Shown here: positions 17,614-26,808 of the stretch, piece after piece
Position numbering within the stretch: position 1 is the stretch's first letter
Layout: each line of letters starts with the position of its first letter
DNA from: UBA11650 sp963997925
Lineage (GTDB): Bacteria; Chloroflexota; Dehalococcoidia; Lucifugimonadales; UBA3495
DNA: 64,000 bases
Direction of reading: 5' to 3'
NCBI GenBank assembly: GCA_963997925.1
Contig: CAXEOX010000004.1
Location: 1 to 64,000, forward strand
Notes under the pieces: generated by a model
What the model saw: the letters and a program-made list of their open reading frames with translations, nothing else
Told to the model about the DNA's origin: nothing
The model's database searches: none
Made by a program: the position numbers and the translations under genes

Positions 17614-17994
17614 ATGCACCACTGGGAAGTGGGGGGGCCTATAAACATCGGTTGGCCGGATTTTTCCGTACCAGAGCGGGAATACACCCTGGTTGAAGTA
17701 GACCTGCAAGGACAGGTATTCCGAGGCAGGGTAACCGACGGCCAGAAAGAGGGCGGTTTCCTGGTGGTTCTGGACTGCCCGGAAGTTGTTCTGGAGATGC
17801 TTGCCGAGCAGGCCAACCAGGTCTTGGATTTCAAAACCGTCGTTTCCAGCTTGCGTTGCAGTATCGATGGCATGTTACTCCGAAGCTTCGATTACGAGTG
17901 GCATCCCACCCCGGAATACGAAACGCGGCCGTCGTTGCTTACCAAGACCATCGCCGATTCACTAACGGCCATGCGCCAGGGCGGGAGAGATTGA
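17614..17994 (+). CDS. Conserved-looking hypothetical protein
   Basis: A soluble protein of 126 residues beginning MHHWEVGGPINIGWPD. The ATG at 17614 has GGGAGG at good distance; the TTG 9 nt earlier would sit too close to the RBS. The composition is acidic, with alternating hydrophobic positions that suggest a small beta-rich fold. No signal peptide, membrane segment or motif is recognised. It is downstream of fbpB on the same strand. Confidence 0.55.
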   Translation: MHHWEVGGPINIGWPDFSVPEREYTLVEVDLQGQVFRGRVTDGQKEGGFLVVLDCPEVVLEMLAEQANQVLDFKTVVSSLRCSIDGMLLRSFDYEWHPTPEYETRPSLLTKTIADSLTAMRQGGRD

Positions 17995-18053
17995 TTCCGA
18001 TATCACCCTAGTCACAACACCAGGATAATATTCTGGTTGCAAAGAGGTAGAAG

Positions 18054-18656
18054 ATGACCCAGAACAATAAACTTTCCTCGGCTTCGGCCGTGATTCCAGA
18101 TACAAAAGTTACGGTATACGAGGCCCTGTTTCGGCGGCGCATGTCCTGGGATTTTCAAGATAGCCCCGTCGCCAAAGGGGTCGTGGAGCGATTGCTGTCG
18201 ACTGCGGTTTGGGCACCCAACCATCGGCTAACTGAGCCATGGCGCTTCTTTGTCGTGGATAAGTCCAGCGCCATCCGGAAGACGCTTGGCGACATGGCTT
18301 TCGAGGCGTCGATGGAGCGCAACAACAACCCGGACCGGGCCGAAGGAACCCGAAAGGCCCAGTTAGACCCGCCCATCCTCATCTACGTTTACACAGTGCC
18401 CGGAGCCAACGACAGCGCCACCAAGGAGAATTACGCTTCAGTGTGCTGCGCCGTTCAGAACATATCCCTGGCCGGAGTCGCTGAAGGCTTGGCGGTCACT
18501 TGGGAAACCGGTGGCATCACCCGTCACCCACGCCTTAGCGAGACCCTGGGCGCCGACGCCGAGTGGAGCCTTGCGGGGTTGCTATCCATCGGCATTCCCG
18601 CCGGCCCTCTGGAATCCCGCCGTACGTCCGCCGAAAACTTCACTACCTGGGTATAG
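18054..18656 (+). CDS. Nitroreductase-family flavoprotein
   Basis: A 200-residue NAD(P)H/FMN nitroreductase-like protein. The phosphate-binding start (ALFRRRMSWDFQDSPV) and the AVWAPNHRLTEPWRFFVV block are typical, and the C-terminal GIPAGPLESRRTSAENFTTWV contains the usual late FMN contact region. The natural substrate is unknown; these enzymes reduce nitro compounds, quinones or enones. RBS AAAGAGG is near the ATG. Confidence 0.88.
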   Translation: MTQNNKLSSASAVIPDTKVTVYEALFRRRMSWDFQDSPVAKGVVERLLSTAVWAPNHRLTEPWRFFVVDKSSAIRKTLGDMAFEASMERNNNPDRAEGTRKAQLDPPILIYVYTVPGANDSATKENYASVCCAVQNISLAGVAEGLAVTWETGGITRHPRLSETLGADAEWSLAGLLSIGIPAGPLESRRTSAENFTTWV

Positions 18657-18740
18657 CTGGCCGGAATTCTAGACTTGCTCTCGGCTCCAAGGTATCATTA
18701 TCCGCGTTAAACTGAACAAACACTTTGAAAGGAGACAGAA

Positions 18741-19109
18741 ATGAAAAAGATTACAGTGAGCTCTGGTGCCAAAACCGAAGTGGAATTGGGCGGACTCTTT
18801 ACTGGGACCAAGGTTTGGCGGCAGTCGTCTTTTAACCCCGAGGATTTTACCAACCTAAACTTCGGAATAGTTGCTTTCGACGCCGGCTCACGCAACAAGT
18901 TCCACAAGCATTCCAGTGACCAGATCCTGATAATCACCGAGGGCACCGGCACCGTCGCATCTGACACCGAGAGCCTTACGGTCACCGAGGGCGACGTCGT
19001 AGTGATTCCAGCTCAGGAGAACCACTGGCACGGCGCTCCCGACTCGACTGCGATGACCCACATCACCGTTACGGCAAAGGGCAGCCAGACCGAGCAGACC
19101 GAAGCCTAG
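18741..19109 (+). CDS. Small cupin-domain protein
   Basis: A 122-residue single cupin. Motif 1 (NKFHKHSSDQILIITEGTG) and motif 2 (VVIPAQENHWHGA) supply the metal-binding histidines. It follows a strong RBS (AAAGGAG) and ends before a clear terminator, so it is probably a separate transcript. The function is not predictable from this fold alone. Confidence 0.88.
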   Translation: MKKITVSSGAKTEVELGGLFTGTKVWRQSSFNPEDFTNLNFGIVAFDAGSRNKFHKHSSDQILIITEGTGTVASDTESLTVTEGDVVVIPAQENHWHGAPDSTAMTHITVTAKGSQTEQTEA

Positions 19110-19139
19110 CCTGTAATCGGCCTCCCCCCCCCCGGCAAG

Positions 19140-19180
19140 AAAAAGTCCCAGTCACGCGCGATCGTGGCCGGGATTTTTTT
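19140..19180 (+). terminator. Rho-independent terminator after the cupin gene
   Basis: The TCCCaGTCACG / CGTGGCcGGGA stem is followed by seven T (19174-19180) and preceded by an A-run. The rest of the 19110-19422 gap contains no feature I can support. Confidence 0.85.
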
Positions 19181-19422
19181 GCGCACCCTCCGTTGCTGAA
19201 GGAATGCCGGGCCAGACATTCGCCGCCTGGTATCATCCGCTCCCCGGAGACGGCGTCCATCCATCCAGGATGCACACGACATTGACTTAGCACTTGTCTG
19301 GAATCATCATCGCAAAAGACCCCGGGGATTCTTGCGTGAGGAATCTTGGGCGGTACTCTATGAGTCGTTCTGGGTACGATGATAAATAGGACCAGCTAAC
19401 CAGACGGCAAAGGCGGCAAGGG

Positions 19423-19917
19423 ATGGGAGCGAATCGTTTATTTTCTCTTTTGGTTTTTGGCATTATCAGCGCGATGGCCTTCACGGCGTGTGGCGAAGAT
19501 GCACCAGAACTAACTGAGAGCCAGAGGGTCGCTGAAGCCGCTTGGGCGGACGCGGCGGCTATCTCGGAAGCCAAGGGATACATCGCATCTTCCAGAGCTT
19601 CCAAGCACCTAGGGGATGAGGGAACGGTCAGGGGCACCATAACGGACTACCAGTACGACAGCGATATGACTGGCAAGCCATATACATTACTATTCAATAA
19701 ACCTGACGTTGCGGAAAGCGAACCGCCAACGTCTGAACTAAAGGCTTCCGAAGCCTTCAAGTTGGTTATCTGGGAAGATGCCCGCGAGAAATTTCCGGCC
19801 CAATTTGCCGCCGAGTATACCGGAAACATGGTTTGCGCCACGGGGATGATTATTGATTTTGAGGGAAGTCCGGCAATCGCGATCAACGAACCGAATCAAG
19901 TCGAGATCGGCTGTTAA
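19423..19917 (+). CDS. Lipoprotein with OB-fold-like domain
   Basis: 164 residues. The signal peptide ends in a lipobox (AFTAC, Cys about residue 24), followed by a helical linker and a domain starting HLGDEGTVRGTITDYQYD and ending EGSPAIAINEPNQVEI. This is the pattern of tRNA_anti-like OB-fold domains seen in extracytoplasmic lipoproteins. Ligand and role are unknown. It is a lone gene with a weak RBS (AAGGG). Confidence 0.7.
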   Translation: MGANRLFSLLVFGIISAMAFTACGEDAPELTESQRVAEAAWADAAAISEAKGYIASSRASKHLGDEGTVRGTITDYQYDSDMTGKPYTLLFNKPDVAESEPPTSELKASEAFKLVIWEDAREKFPAQFAAEYTGNMVCATGMIIDFEGSPAIAINEPNQVEIGC

Positions 19918-20043
19918 ACCCAGCCGATCTGGGCTTAGTCATATTTCCAGATGAGGTGATTCATATCACCTGGGTTCGGTCCAAAAAGGATATGGGAGAA
20001 TTTCTCAGCCCATATTATCAACGGTGATGAGTCGCAGTTTGCG

Positions 20044-20934
20044 CTATTTCGGATGAGCCTGAACCCACTCTGCCATCAAGCGGATGGTTTCCTCCAGGCT
20101 GCGGTCACCGTCCCGGGTCTGCGGGGTTTCGTCACCCATTGAAGTGCTGCCAATCATCCGGTACATGTCGGCTACGCCCTGGAAGAGGTGTGGAGTTAGT
20201 CCCAGGTGTTCGAAGGTATCCTTGATCTCTTCCATCTCGCTGACCCACCGGCGGGCTTTGGCCGGAACGCCGGGCAAGCCTCGCTCCATCCGCTGCAACA
20301 CTGCCGGTTGGCTGCTCTGGAACTCCGCTTTCACGAAATCCGAAAGACCCATCATTTCCGCAGCCATCAGAAGCTCGGAATATAAAGCCGACGAACCCTT
20401 GGTCATGGCGGCGTAGCACATCTTGATACCCGAGGCCTGACCCACTTCTGTGCCGGCGGTCCTCACGTCCAACCCAAAGTTGGCCAATCCTTCAAACTCG
20501 GCGGTGTTATCTCCCGAAGCATAGAACCGGGGGCTTGATCCATTCAGAGGCGGACCGCCCACGATGGAGGCGTCGATGTACCGGCCTCCTGCCTCGGTGA
20601 TGATTGGCCCCATCTGCCGGGATAGTTGGGGAGAGATGGCGTTACATTCGGCGAACAGTACGTTCGCATTGGTGGCCTTGATGGCATCGGCTACTTGCTG
20701 GCAGATGCTGGGCACCATCTCGGACACGGAGATGGAGAGGATAATCTGGGACTGAGCCACCATGTCGTTCAGGTCCGGAACATCGGCGATACCTGCCAAC
20801 TCCGCAAGATCTTTGGTCCTCTGGCTCCTGCCAGTCAAACAGGTAACCACTTTTAACTCATGTTCCCGCAGCAACTGGCCCACAGCGTGGCCCATATCTC
20901 CGGGGCTTAGAATCGCTACTGTCTCTATCGCCAT
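20044..20934 (-). CDS. NAD(P)-binding dehydrogenase with DUF1932 domain
   Basis: 296 residues. The N-terminal Rossmann fold (TVAILSPGDMGHAVGQLL) is of the 6-phosphogluconate/3-hydroxyisobutyrate dehydrogenase type. The middle segment YIDASIVGGPP is conserved, and the C-terminal helical part (GIKMCYAAMTKGSSALYSELLMAAE) fits DUF1932, with Lys as the probable catalytic base. The substrate is probably a beta-hydroxy acid. RBS GAGGTG precedes the ATG. Confidence 0.85.
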   Translation of the reverse strand: MAIETVAILSPGDMGHAVGQLLREHELKVVTCLTGRSQRTKDLAELAGIADVPDLNDMVAQSQIILSISVSEMVPSICQQVADAIKATNANVLFAECNAISPQLSRQMGPIITEAGGRYIDASIVGGPPLNGSSPRFYASGDNTAEFEGLANFGLDVRTAGTEVGQASGIKMCYAAMTKGSSALYSELLMAAEMMGLSDFVKAEFQSSQPAVLQRMERGLPGVPAKARRWVSEMEEIKDTFEHLGLTPHLFQGVADMYRMIGSTSMGDETPQTRDGDRSLEETIRLMAEWVQAHPK

Positions 20935-21002
20935 TTAGGTGACACCTCTAATTATGGTTTTCTGAATCTATCCTGGCCTTGGGTGGCCTGTCCGTCGAAG
21001 AA

Positions 21003-21042
21003 AATCCCCTAGCCACCCTTTTGAAAAAGGGAAGAGGGGATT
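21003..21042. repeat. CCCCT/AGGGG palindromic repeat, intergenic copy
   Basis: The outer inverted repeat AATCCCCT / AGGGGATT encloses CCCTTTTgaAAAAGGG. It is the same kind of nested palindrome as at 56835-56920 and shares its core with the copy inside gatA. It lies between two minus-strand genes. Confidence 0.7.
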
Positions 21043-21149
21043 CATTCTTTGCAATTCAACCTTAACAGCATCTTAACCACATTCTTAGATTATGTATAAC
21101 TCCTAGGATTTTGTATAGGCCGTCCAATCAGTCTTAGTGGAATCCGCTC

Positions 21150-21890
21150 CTAGAACAGTCCATCCACGAAACCGATCTGATACATCAAGAACCCGCCAAA
21201 CAGGATGCTTAACGACCCCACGGCGAACTGAATCGTGCGGTTAAGGTTGGGCAAGCGGCCTGCGGACATCACGAAGGGAAGGCCGATAATCACAGTCATG
21301 ATTCCCATGCTGAGCACGGAACCCAAGCCGAACAGCAGGATGTATGCCAGACCCGCGATCGGCGACTCGATGGAAGCTAACACCAGCAACGTTAAAGCTG
21401 CGCTCCCAGCCACCCCATGAACCAAGCCAATCACGTAGGATTTTCTCCTCAGGAAGGGCTTTCCTATCCCGTGGGTGTTGTGGTGCTCCGGCACATGTTC
21501 GGGGCTCTTCGAATGGGAATGGAAGTGGTGATGGGCTTCTTCTTCATGCCCATGAGCGTGCTGGTGCACTTTCTTCTTCCGGAAGCTGTATATCACCTGG
21601 ATCCCCAAGCCTACCAGCATGACCCCAACGGCGAACTCAAACAACAGCGCCATCCGCTCCGGTATCGTCAACCGCAGGGCGATTATGACTATACCGATAA
21701 TCAATAGCGTGGTGGTGTGTCCCAAACCCCAGGAGATACCCACCCAGAATGACCGTAGCGGGTTCTTATATTCGCTGACGATGGTCGACACCGCAACCAC
21801 GTGGTCTGGGTCCAGTGAGTGCTTGGACCCTAAGAGTATTCCCAGCACCAAAGCAGCTAGCAAACCCAGTTCTGCTAGTTGTTCCTCCAT
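21150..21890 (-). CDS. Nickel/cobalt transporter (NiCoT/UreH family)
   Basis: 246 residues with about six membrane segments. The signature KHSLDPDHVVAVSTIVS in the first helix pair corresponds to the HxxDADH motif of nickel/cobalt permeases, and GLVHGVAGSAALTLLVLAS is the second conserved block. A His-rich cytoplasmic loop (about residues 110-145) likely binds the metal. It lies 32 bp downstream of a Fur-type gene, so metal-responsive control is expected. Confidence 0.85.
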   Translation of the reverse strand: MEEQLAELGLLAALVLGILLGSKHSLDPDHVVAVSTIVSEYKNPLRSFWVGISWGLGHTTTLLIIGIVIIALRLTIPERMALLFEFAVGVMLVGLGIQVIYSFRKKKVHQHAHGHEEEAHHHFHSHSKSPEHVPEHHNTHGIGKPFLRRKSYVIGLVHGVAGSAALTLLVLASIESPIAGLAYILLFGLGSVLSMGIMTVIIGLPFVMSAGRLPNLNRTIQFAVGSLSILFGGFLMYQIGFVDGLF

Positions 21891-21922
21891 GATTTCTCCT
21901 CGTTATTGGGGGCTGATCGACA

Positions 21923-22369
21923 TCAGTGCTGGTGGACTCCGGGATTCTCGGACCGGCACTCGGAGCAAGTGCCCGTTATGGCAAAATGCTCCAGATCAGG
22001 CTCAAAATCGAACTCTTCCAACAGAGTATCCCTGAATTCATCCAGGTAGGTTGGGCTGAGATTGTAGGCACCGTTGCAGACGCGGCAAACCATATGATGA
22101 TGGGGTCCGCTGGGGTCGACCAACTCGTAGTGCAACCGGTCGCCGATGGCCACCTCGGTTACCACTCCCAAGTCTTTGAACAAGTGAAGCGTGCGGTAGA
22201 CCGTGGCGATGTCCATATATGGATAGGCTTCTTTGGCTCGACGAAAGACCTCGTCCACGCCCATGTGGCCGCCCCCATCAGCTACGATGGAGAGGACCAA
22301 TATCCGCTGTGGAGTGAGGCGGTGGCCCTTCTCCCGAAGAGCATCAATCGCTTGTTGACGCTGCACCAT
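21923..22369 (-). CDS. Fur-family metalloregulator, possibly nickel-responsive
   Basis: 148 residues. The winged helix (GHRLTPQRILVLSIVADG, then DIATVYRTLHLFKDLGVV) is followed by HHHMVCRVCNGAYNL and a C-terminal TCSEC pair (Cys4 zinc site). A GVHQH tail may be an extra metal ligand. It is co-transcribed with the NiCoT gene, so Nur-like nickel sensing is the leading idea; Zur- or Fur-type sensing cannot be excluded. Confidence 0.88.
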   Translation of the reverse strand: MVQRQQAIDALREKGHRLTPQRILVLSIVADGGGHMGVDEVFRRAKEAYPYMDIATVYRTLHLFKDLGVVTEVAIGDRLHYELVDPSGPHHHMVCRVCNGAYNLSPTYLDEFRDTLLEEFDFEPDLEHFAITGTCSECRSENPGVHQH

Positions 22370-22394
22370 ATCACTTCAGCCAATAAAGGTTATT

Positions 22395-22406
22395 GCAAAC
22401 GTTTGC
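22395..22406. promoter_or_regulatory. Perfect 12-bp palindrome at the expected transcription start of the Fur-NiCoT operon
   Basis: GCAAACGTTTGC lies about 9 bp downstream of the -10 box and 26 bp before the start codon, an ideal place for a repressor. The regulator encoded directly downstream is the obvious candidate to bind it. Confidence 0.6.
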
Positions 22407-22414
22407 GTTTACGT

Positions 22415-22442
22415 ATTCTATCAAACTGCGACAGGTTGTCAA
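22415..22442 (-). promoter_or_regulatory. Sigma-70 promoter of the Fur-NiCoT operon
   Basis: On the minus strand TTGACA (22442-22437) is followed by 16 bp and TAGAAT (22420-22415). Confidence 0.75.
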
Positions 22443-22503
22443 CACAAATATTGACCAATCTCACGACTGGGAGAGGGTAGTTCCGGGGTTTAGATGGAGG
22501 GAG

Positions 22504-23772
22504 TTAGACTTTAACGGCGGAAATCATGGCGGCGGCCAGAACACGGGCTCCCGCCATGGTCAGGAAGACGATGGGCCATGGGCTGCCGGTCATGTCCAAC
22601 ACCACGCTGAAAACGATGGCTTGAAGCCCAGCGTAGGCGTAGCCGTGGGCGTCCAGAAGGCCGGAAGAGGTACCCGACATACGCCTTCCAGCGATATCGA
22701 TCGCTATCGTGGACATGGGAGAGATTCCCATGGCGATACCGCCGATCAATAACAGCACCGCTCCCAAAGCGATGTTGGTCGGCGGGACCAAGGCGATGGC
22801 GACAAGAACCACGGCACTGATTCCGCACGATATCAGCACCATCGGCCTTCGTGAGCTATGAAGCAGTCGATCGGAGATGAATCCAGACAAAGGCGGAGCG
22901 ACCAAGTAGCCGACCGGCAGCAAGACAGTGACAAGGATGGTGGACTCGATGGAAAGTCCGCCCTTAGTGAAGTAATAGATGGGCACCCAGGTGGTGAGAC
23001 CGTACCGCACCACGTTCTCCAAGCCTTTCACGTGGCTGGCCAGTTGGAACCTAGGATTACCCAGGAGTTCTTTGTAGGGACCTAGCCCTTTGAGGCGCTC
23101 CGGCGCGATCGCTTCCGGCGCGGCCGATACCTCGTCATCTTCCACGTATTCGGGAAGGCCGACATCGGTGGGCCGGTCCCTGGCCAGCAGGAAAAAGGCA
23201 ACACCCATCAGGGTGATTATCAAAGGCGGGTAGCGAAAGGCGGCTCGCCAACCGAACTCCGCGCCGACAAACCCGGAAACCCACCACATCAGCAACATCG
23301 CGCCACCGGTGAACGTGCCGAGAATCCCCATCGCGACCCCGCGATCGCGCCGTGGCCACCACTGGGATAGCATGCTGATGCCGGGACTCCAGCAAGCGGC
23401 GTTGACGAAGCCGGCTATCCCCCAAGGTATAGCGATGCTCATCGCTGAGCCGCCGTAGCTGGTCACCCAGTTGAACACGGTGGTCAGGACCGCACCGCCC
23501 AAGACCCACAACCGCAAGCCATAGGCTTCCGCCAGCCGTCCGTGCACCAAGTCACCCAAGCCAAAGCCCCACAGGAGAAGGGCGTTGATCAGGCCAATCT
23601 CCAAGTGGGTCAGCACTAAATCTTCCTGAACCAGAGGCGCTATCGGCCAGAAATTGAATCGCCCTAGATAAAGAAACAGGTAGAAACCACAGAAGGAGAG
23701 CAGGACCCGCCATTTCCAACGATGGTACCTGGGAGGAAGCTCTGAATAGGGCAACGCCCGCACGTCACTCAT
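22504..23772 (-). CDS. MFS transporter, OPA/GlpT-like
   Basis: 422 residues with about twelve hydrophobic segments. The N-terminal YHRWKWRVLLSFCGFYLFLYLGRFNF and the conserved SPGISMLSQWWPRRDRGVAMG with R/W pairs match the organophosphate:phosphate antiporter branch. The substrate is unknown. It ends about 130 bp from the Fur gene start and appears to be a separate transcript. Confidence 0.8.
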   Translation of the reverse strand: MSDVRALPYSELPPRYHRWKWRVLLSFCGFYLFLYLGRFNFWPIAPLVQEDLVLTHLEIGLINALLLWGFGLGDLVHGRLAEAYGLRLWVLGGAVLTTVFNWVTSYGGSAMSIAIPWGIAGFVNAACWSPGISMLSQWWPRRDRGVAMGILGTFTGGAMLLMWWVSGFVGAEFGWRAAFRYPPLIITLMGVAFFLLARDRPTDVGLPEYVEDDEVSAAPEAIAPERLKGLGPYKELLGNPRFQLASHVKGLENVVRYGLTTWVPIYYFTKGGLSIESTILVTVLLPVGYLVAPPLSGFISDRLLHSSRRPMVLISCGISAVVLVAIALVPPTNIALGAVLLLIGGIAMGISPMSTIAIDIAGRRMSGTSSGLLDAHGYAYAGLQAIVFSVVLDMTGSPWPIVFLTMAGARVLAAAMISAVKV

Positions 23773-23901
23773 CCGTCCCAGCCCCGCGCTATCTCACAAG
23801 TAGTGTCGTGCCAAATCATCGTGGGTCGTTCACACATCCTGGGGAGTACAACTGCTATGGATGCCTACAATCAGATGGAACAAGGAGATGTTTCCACCAA
23901 T

Positions 23902-24567
23902 TCACGCCAGGGTAGCACGATTATCACCCTTGACCAACCGGACCACTTCGTCCAGGGACTGGGATATATCGCTTGACGAATCCACATTCAGATGACTGCG
24001 GGCGAAGACCTCTTCGTGGGGGTGCATCCTGCTGTAGATCAGCCAACCGGCGTCGGAATAGTCGCTGGGATGCATCCCGGCCCCCCGGTCCGATAAACGT
24101 TGCCGGACGACCTCTTGTGGCGCAGTGAGACGCACTAGGACCAATGGGACCGATACCCGCTGGGCAATATCGTAGAGAGGTTGTCTAAAATCCTCGGTGA
24201 GATTAGTGGCGTCTAGCAGCACCAGCCGGTCTTGAATCAAGTACTCTTCGATCAGTAGATGGCAGGCGGCGAAGAGACGATGGCTTTCTCCCCGGGTGTA
24301 TCTGGGATTGGGCGCAAGCACCTTCCGCAGACGGTCGCTCTCCAGAACCAGCAACGGCAACCGCTTCCTTAGCTCGTTGGCGAAGTGAGACTTCCCAGTT
24401 CCCGGCAGGCCGGACAATACGATGAGACATGGTTGGTCCGACGGCCCGGGCTGAGTTTGGTCGAAGTCTCGCGACAGGGCGTTCCTTAAAGGTACGGCAG
24501 TTTCCAGAGCAAGTGTGCTGGGGATGCCCCCGAATGGTTGGGACCGGCTAGAACTATCACTGCTCAA
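23902..24567 (-). CDS. P-loop kinase (AAA_33 / zeta-toxin-like)
   Basis: 221 residues. Walker A is SGLPGTGKSHFA (about residues 51-62), an acidic LESDRLRK follows strand 2, and LLDATNLTEDFRQPLY is a Walker B-like strand. A lid region with Arg residues (VRQRLSDRGAG) completes the fold of small-molecule or polynucleotide kinases. No antitoxin is adjacent. The 4-nt overlap with the degV-type gene upstream suggests coupling. Confidence 0.78.
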   Translation of the reverse strand: MSSDSSSRSQPFGGIPSTLALETAVPLRNALSRDFDQTQPGPSDQPCLIVLSGLPGTGKSHFANELRKRLPLLVLESDRLRKVLAPNPRYTRGESHRLFAACHLLIEEYLIQDRLVLLDATNLTEDFRQPLYDIAQRVSVPLVLVRLTAPQEVVRQRLSDRGAGMHPSDYSDAGWLIYSRMHPHEEVFARSHLNVDSSSDISQSLDEVVRLVKGDNRATLA

Positions 24568-25577
24568 AGCTCAGATACCTGATCCGCTTCCATAGTTGAA
24601 AGCTGATCATCGCACGTATAGAAGGCGGCTCCCAACAGGCCGGGGCCGGTGTGGGCGCCCATGACTGGGGTGAACTGGCTGATGAACAACTCCCGGCAGT
24701 CCATCGCATCTCGAATCAGGCGCTCCAGCACCAGAGCATCCTCTGCTGCGCCAGCTTCCATTATGTTAACCACCACCGGCATCCCACTGGTCCGCTCCTG
24801 CGTAATAGCAACCAACCGGTCGATCGCCCGGCGGCGGCTCCTTGGCCGCTCCAGCAACCGAGCTTGGCCGCCTTGCAACTCGGTCAAGGGCCTTACGCCC
24901 AGGAGAGATCCGGTCCAAGCCTTGATCTTGCTCACTCGGCCACTGCGGTTCAGATAGTCAAAACTTTCCAGGAAGGCCAGCATATTCACTCTGGGAATCA
25001 ACCGGTCGACCCGACCGGACACTTGGTCCAAATCACAGCCTTCAGCCGCCCAACGGGCCGCCGCCAGCGCAATGAGTCCCAACGCCCCCGCCGCAGCCTG
25101 ACTATCCACAACCTTGACCCGGCAATGAGCCAGATCGTCGCCAGCCGTCTCCATCGCAGCCTGGGCTGAGCGATTCGCCACGCTGAAGTTCGACGCCACC
25201 GTGATGCATAAGATGTTCCCGGCAAACTCGCTGGCGGCCTGCAGTCCGTCGAGAAACTCCTGAGGTTGGGGGGCGGTGGTTGTGGGCACGACCCTGTCTT
25301 CACGCAGAATCTTGTAGAAGTCACTAGTAGTTATATCGACCCCGTCACGATACGACCTGTCACCGATAACGAGTTCGTGAGGAACTTGGGTGATGTGCCA
25401 ACGCCGTAACAAGTCAGTAGACAAACAACAGGCACTGTCCACAACGATCGCTACGTCTGGATAACCGGCCAATGAGTCACCTTGTTGAGGTTGAGGTACA
25501 CGTTCGGTGGACAAAGAATCTCTATCACTGACGGATGATTCCCAGGGTAAAATCAGGCTCCTTAAACAGGAAGCCAA
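24564..25577 (-). CDS. DegV-family fatty acid-binding protein
   Basis: A DegV protein with VAIVVDSACCLSTDLLRRWHI as the N-terminal domain start, TTTAPQPQEFLDGLQ, and the C-terminal MGAHTGPGLLGAAFY. Such proteins bind fatty acids and, in Firmicutes, can present them to a fatty acid kinase. The ORF starts with TTG 25577, which puts about 40 extra residues before the conserved fold. A start further in is possible but no good RBS decides it. Confidence 0.85.
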   Translation of the reverse strand: MASCLRSLILPWESSVSDRDSLSTERVPQPQQGDSLAGYPDVAIVVDSACCLSTDLLRRWHITQVPHELVIGDRSYRDGVDITTSDFYKILREDRVVPTTTAPQPQEFLDGLQAASEFAGNILCITVASNFSVANRSAQAAMETAGDDLAHCRVKVVDSQAAAGALGLIALAAARWAAEGCDLDQVSGRVDRLIPRVNMLAFLESFDYLNRSGRVSKIKAWTGSLLGVRPLTELQGGQARLLERPRSRRRAIDRLVAITQERTSGMPVVVNIMEAGAAEDALVLERLIRDAMDCRELFISQFTPVMGAHTGPGLLGAAFYTCDDQLSTMEADQVSEL

Positions 25578-25629
25578 AGGGGAGCGCGGCCGCTTATAGA
25601 GTGTCGCGAATCAACCTGAGCCGTATTGG

Positions 25630-25884
25630 CTAGACTCCCAGTTTGCCTCGAATCACAGCCAGCACCAAGATGACCACGAAAGGACTAAAGTCCAGTCTAT
25701 TGAAGGTTGTGTAACGACGGATGGGGGCGAAAACCGGCTCGGTGATTTGGTTGATTATTAGGTTAAATTGGAGCAACAGCGGATGGGGATTTCGGCCCGC
25801 TAGCGGCACTATAAATGAGAGAACCACCTTGGCAATCACTACCATATATATCAGATTGAAGATCCAATGTAGTAGTTCAAGCAT
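25630..25884 (-). CDS. YggT-family small membrane protein
   Basis: 84 residues with two hydrophobic stretches. The pattern IFNLIYMVVIAKVVLSFIVP and NQITEPVFAPIRRYTTFNRLDFSPFVVILVLAVI is characteristic of YggT. It lies 12 bp downstream of proC, the usual genomic partner of YggT. Role in division or osmotic protection is suggested for relatives only. Confidence 0.85.
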   Translation of the reverse strand: MLELLHWIFNLIYMVVIAKVVLSFIVPLAGRNPHPLLLQFNLIINQITEPVFAPIRRYTTFNRLDFSPFVVILVLAVIRGKLGV

Positions 25885-25896
25885 TATTCGTCCTAT

Positions 25897-26700
25897 CTAC
25901 CCCTGGCCTAGCTTTATCGATTTCTGGAACGCAGCGTTCACGGCATCGACGATAGCCGCCGGAAGGCCCGCCCGTTCCAGAACTTGCAGACCCTCGGCGG
26001 TCGTGCCGCCAGGAGAAACTACCATATCCTTCAGATCGGACGGATGGCGTCCCGTGTCCATCACCAATTGGGTGCTGCCGTACACGGTCTGTAGCGCCAT
26101 GGTCCGGGCCATGTCCCGGGGCAGCCCAACGTAAACCCCAGCATCTATCAGCGCTTCGATAATCAGGAACACATAGGCGGGACCGCTGCCGCTTAAGGCC
26201 GTGGCCATGTCCATGTATTTCTCGTCGTCAACATATATTTCTTTGCCTACGGTTGACATGATTGACCGGGTAAATTCCCGCTGCTGGTCGCTCACTTGGC
26301 GAGAGCAGGTCCACATGCTCATGCCCTGGCCGATCTGGGCCGGGGTGTTGGGCATCACCCGAATGATGGACTCATGGCTGAATCCCTTGGCGAGGGTCTC
26401 CATCTTGGCTCCAGCGATAATCGATAGGACTGCCTGATCCGGCTTGAGACGCTCACCCAGTTCTTGGAAGAGCACCGGCAAGTCCTGGGGTTTGATGGCC
26501 AGAATCATCAGGTCGGCGTCTTTCGCCGCCTCCAGGTTACCCTGGTGAGTCTGTATGCCAAATTCGCTGGAGAGGAACTCCCGCCGTTCCGGCCGGGGTT
26601 CGCCGATGGCTACATCGGCTGGAGCGGCAACATTGGCGTCCAACACACCGCGAAGGATGGCCTCCGCCATGGTGCCTCCGCCGATAAACGCTAGCTTCAT
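25897..26700 (-). CDS. proC: Pyrroline-5-carboxylate reductase
   Basis: 267 residues from ATG 26700 (MKLAFIGGGTMAEAI); an in-frame GTG three codons earlier is less likely. It catalyses the last step of proline synthesis. Seen are the NAD(P)-binding GGGTMAEAI, the core ALSGSGPAYVFLIIEAL and the C-terminal MVVSPGGTTAEGLQVLE, all diagnostic. It is followed by yggT. Confidence 0.95.
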   Translation of the reverse strand: MKLAFIGGGTMAEAILRGVLDANVAAPADVAIGEPRPERREFLSSEFGIQTHQGNLEAAKDADLMILAIKPQDLPVLFQELGERLKPDQAVLSIIAGAKMETLAKGFSHESIIRVMPNTPAQIGQGMSMWTCSRQVSDQQREFTRSIMSTVGKEIYVDDEKYMDMATALSGSGPAYVFLIIEALIDAGVYVGLPRDMARTMALQTVYGSTQLVMDTGRHPSDLKDMVVSPGGTTAEGLQVLERAGLPAAIVDAVNAAFQKSIKLGQG

Positions 26701-26808
26701 CGCTTGCACATCTCTATCAAAGGATAATCAGAGCCTGGGACTTGGGCCATTATAGCACCGTGGCTACGAACGGCATCCTCAACCGCCGCAAGATTCTGGA
26801 AAAGCGGC

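Noticed and set aside
23902..24567. Zeta toxin of a toxin-antitoxin pair
   Set aside because: The P-loop kinase fold fits, but no epsilon-like antitoxin lies beside it; the neighbour is a degV-type gene.
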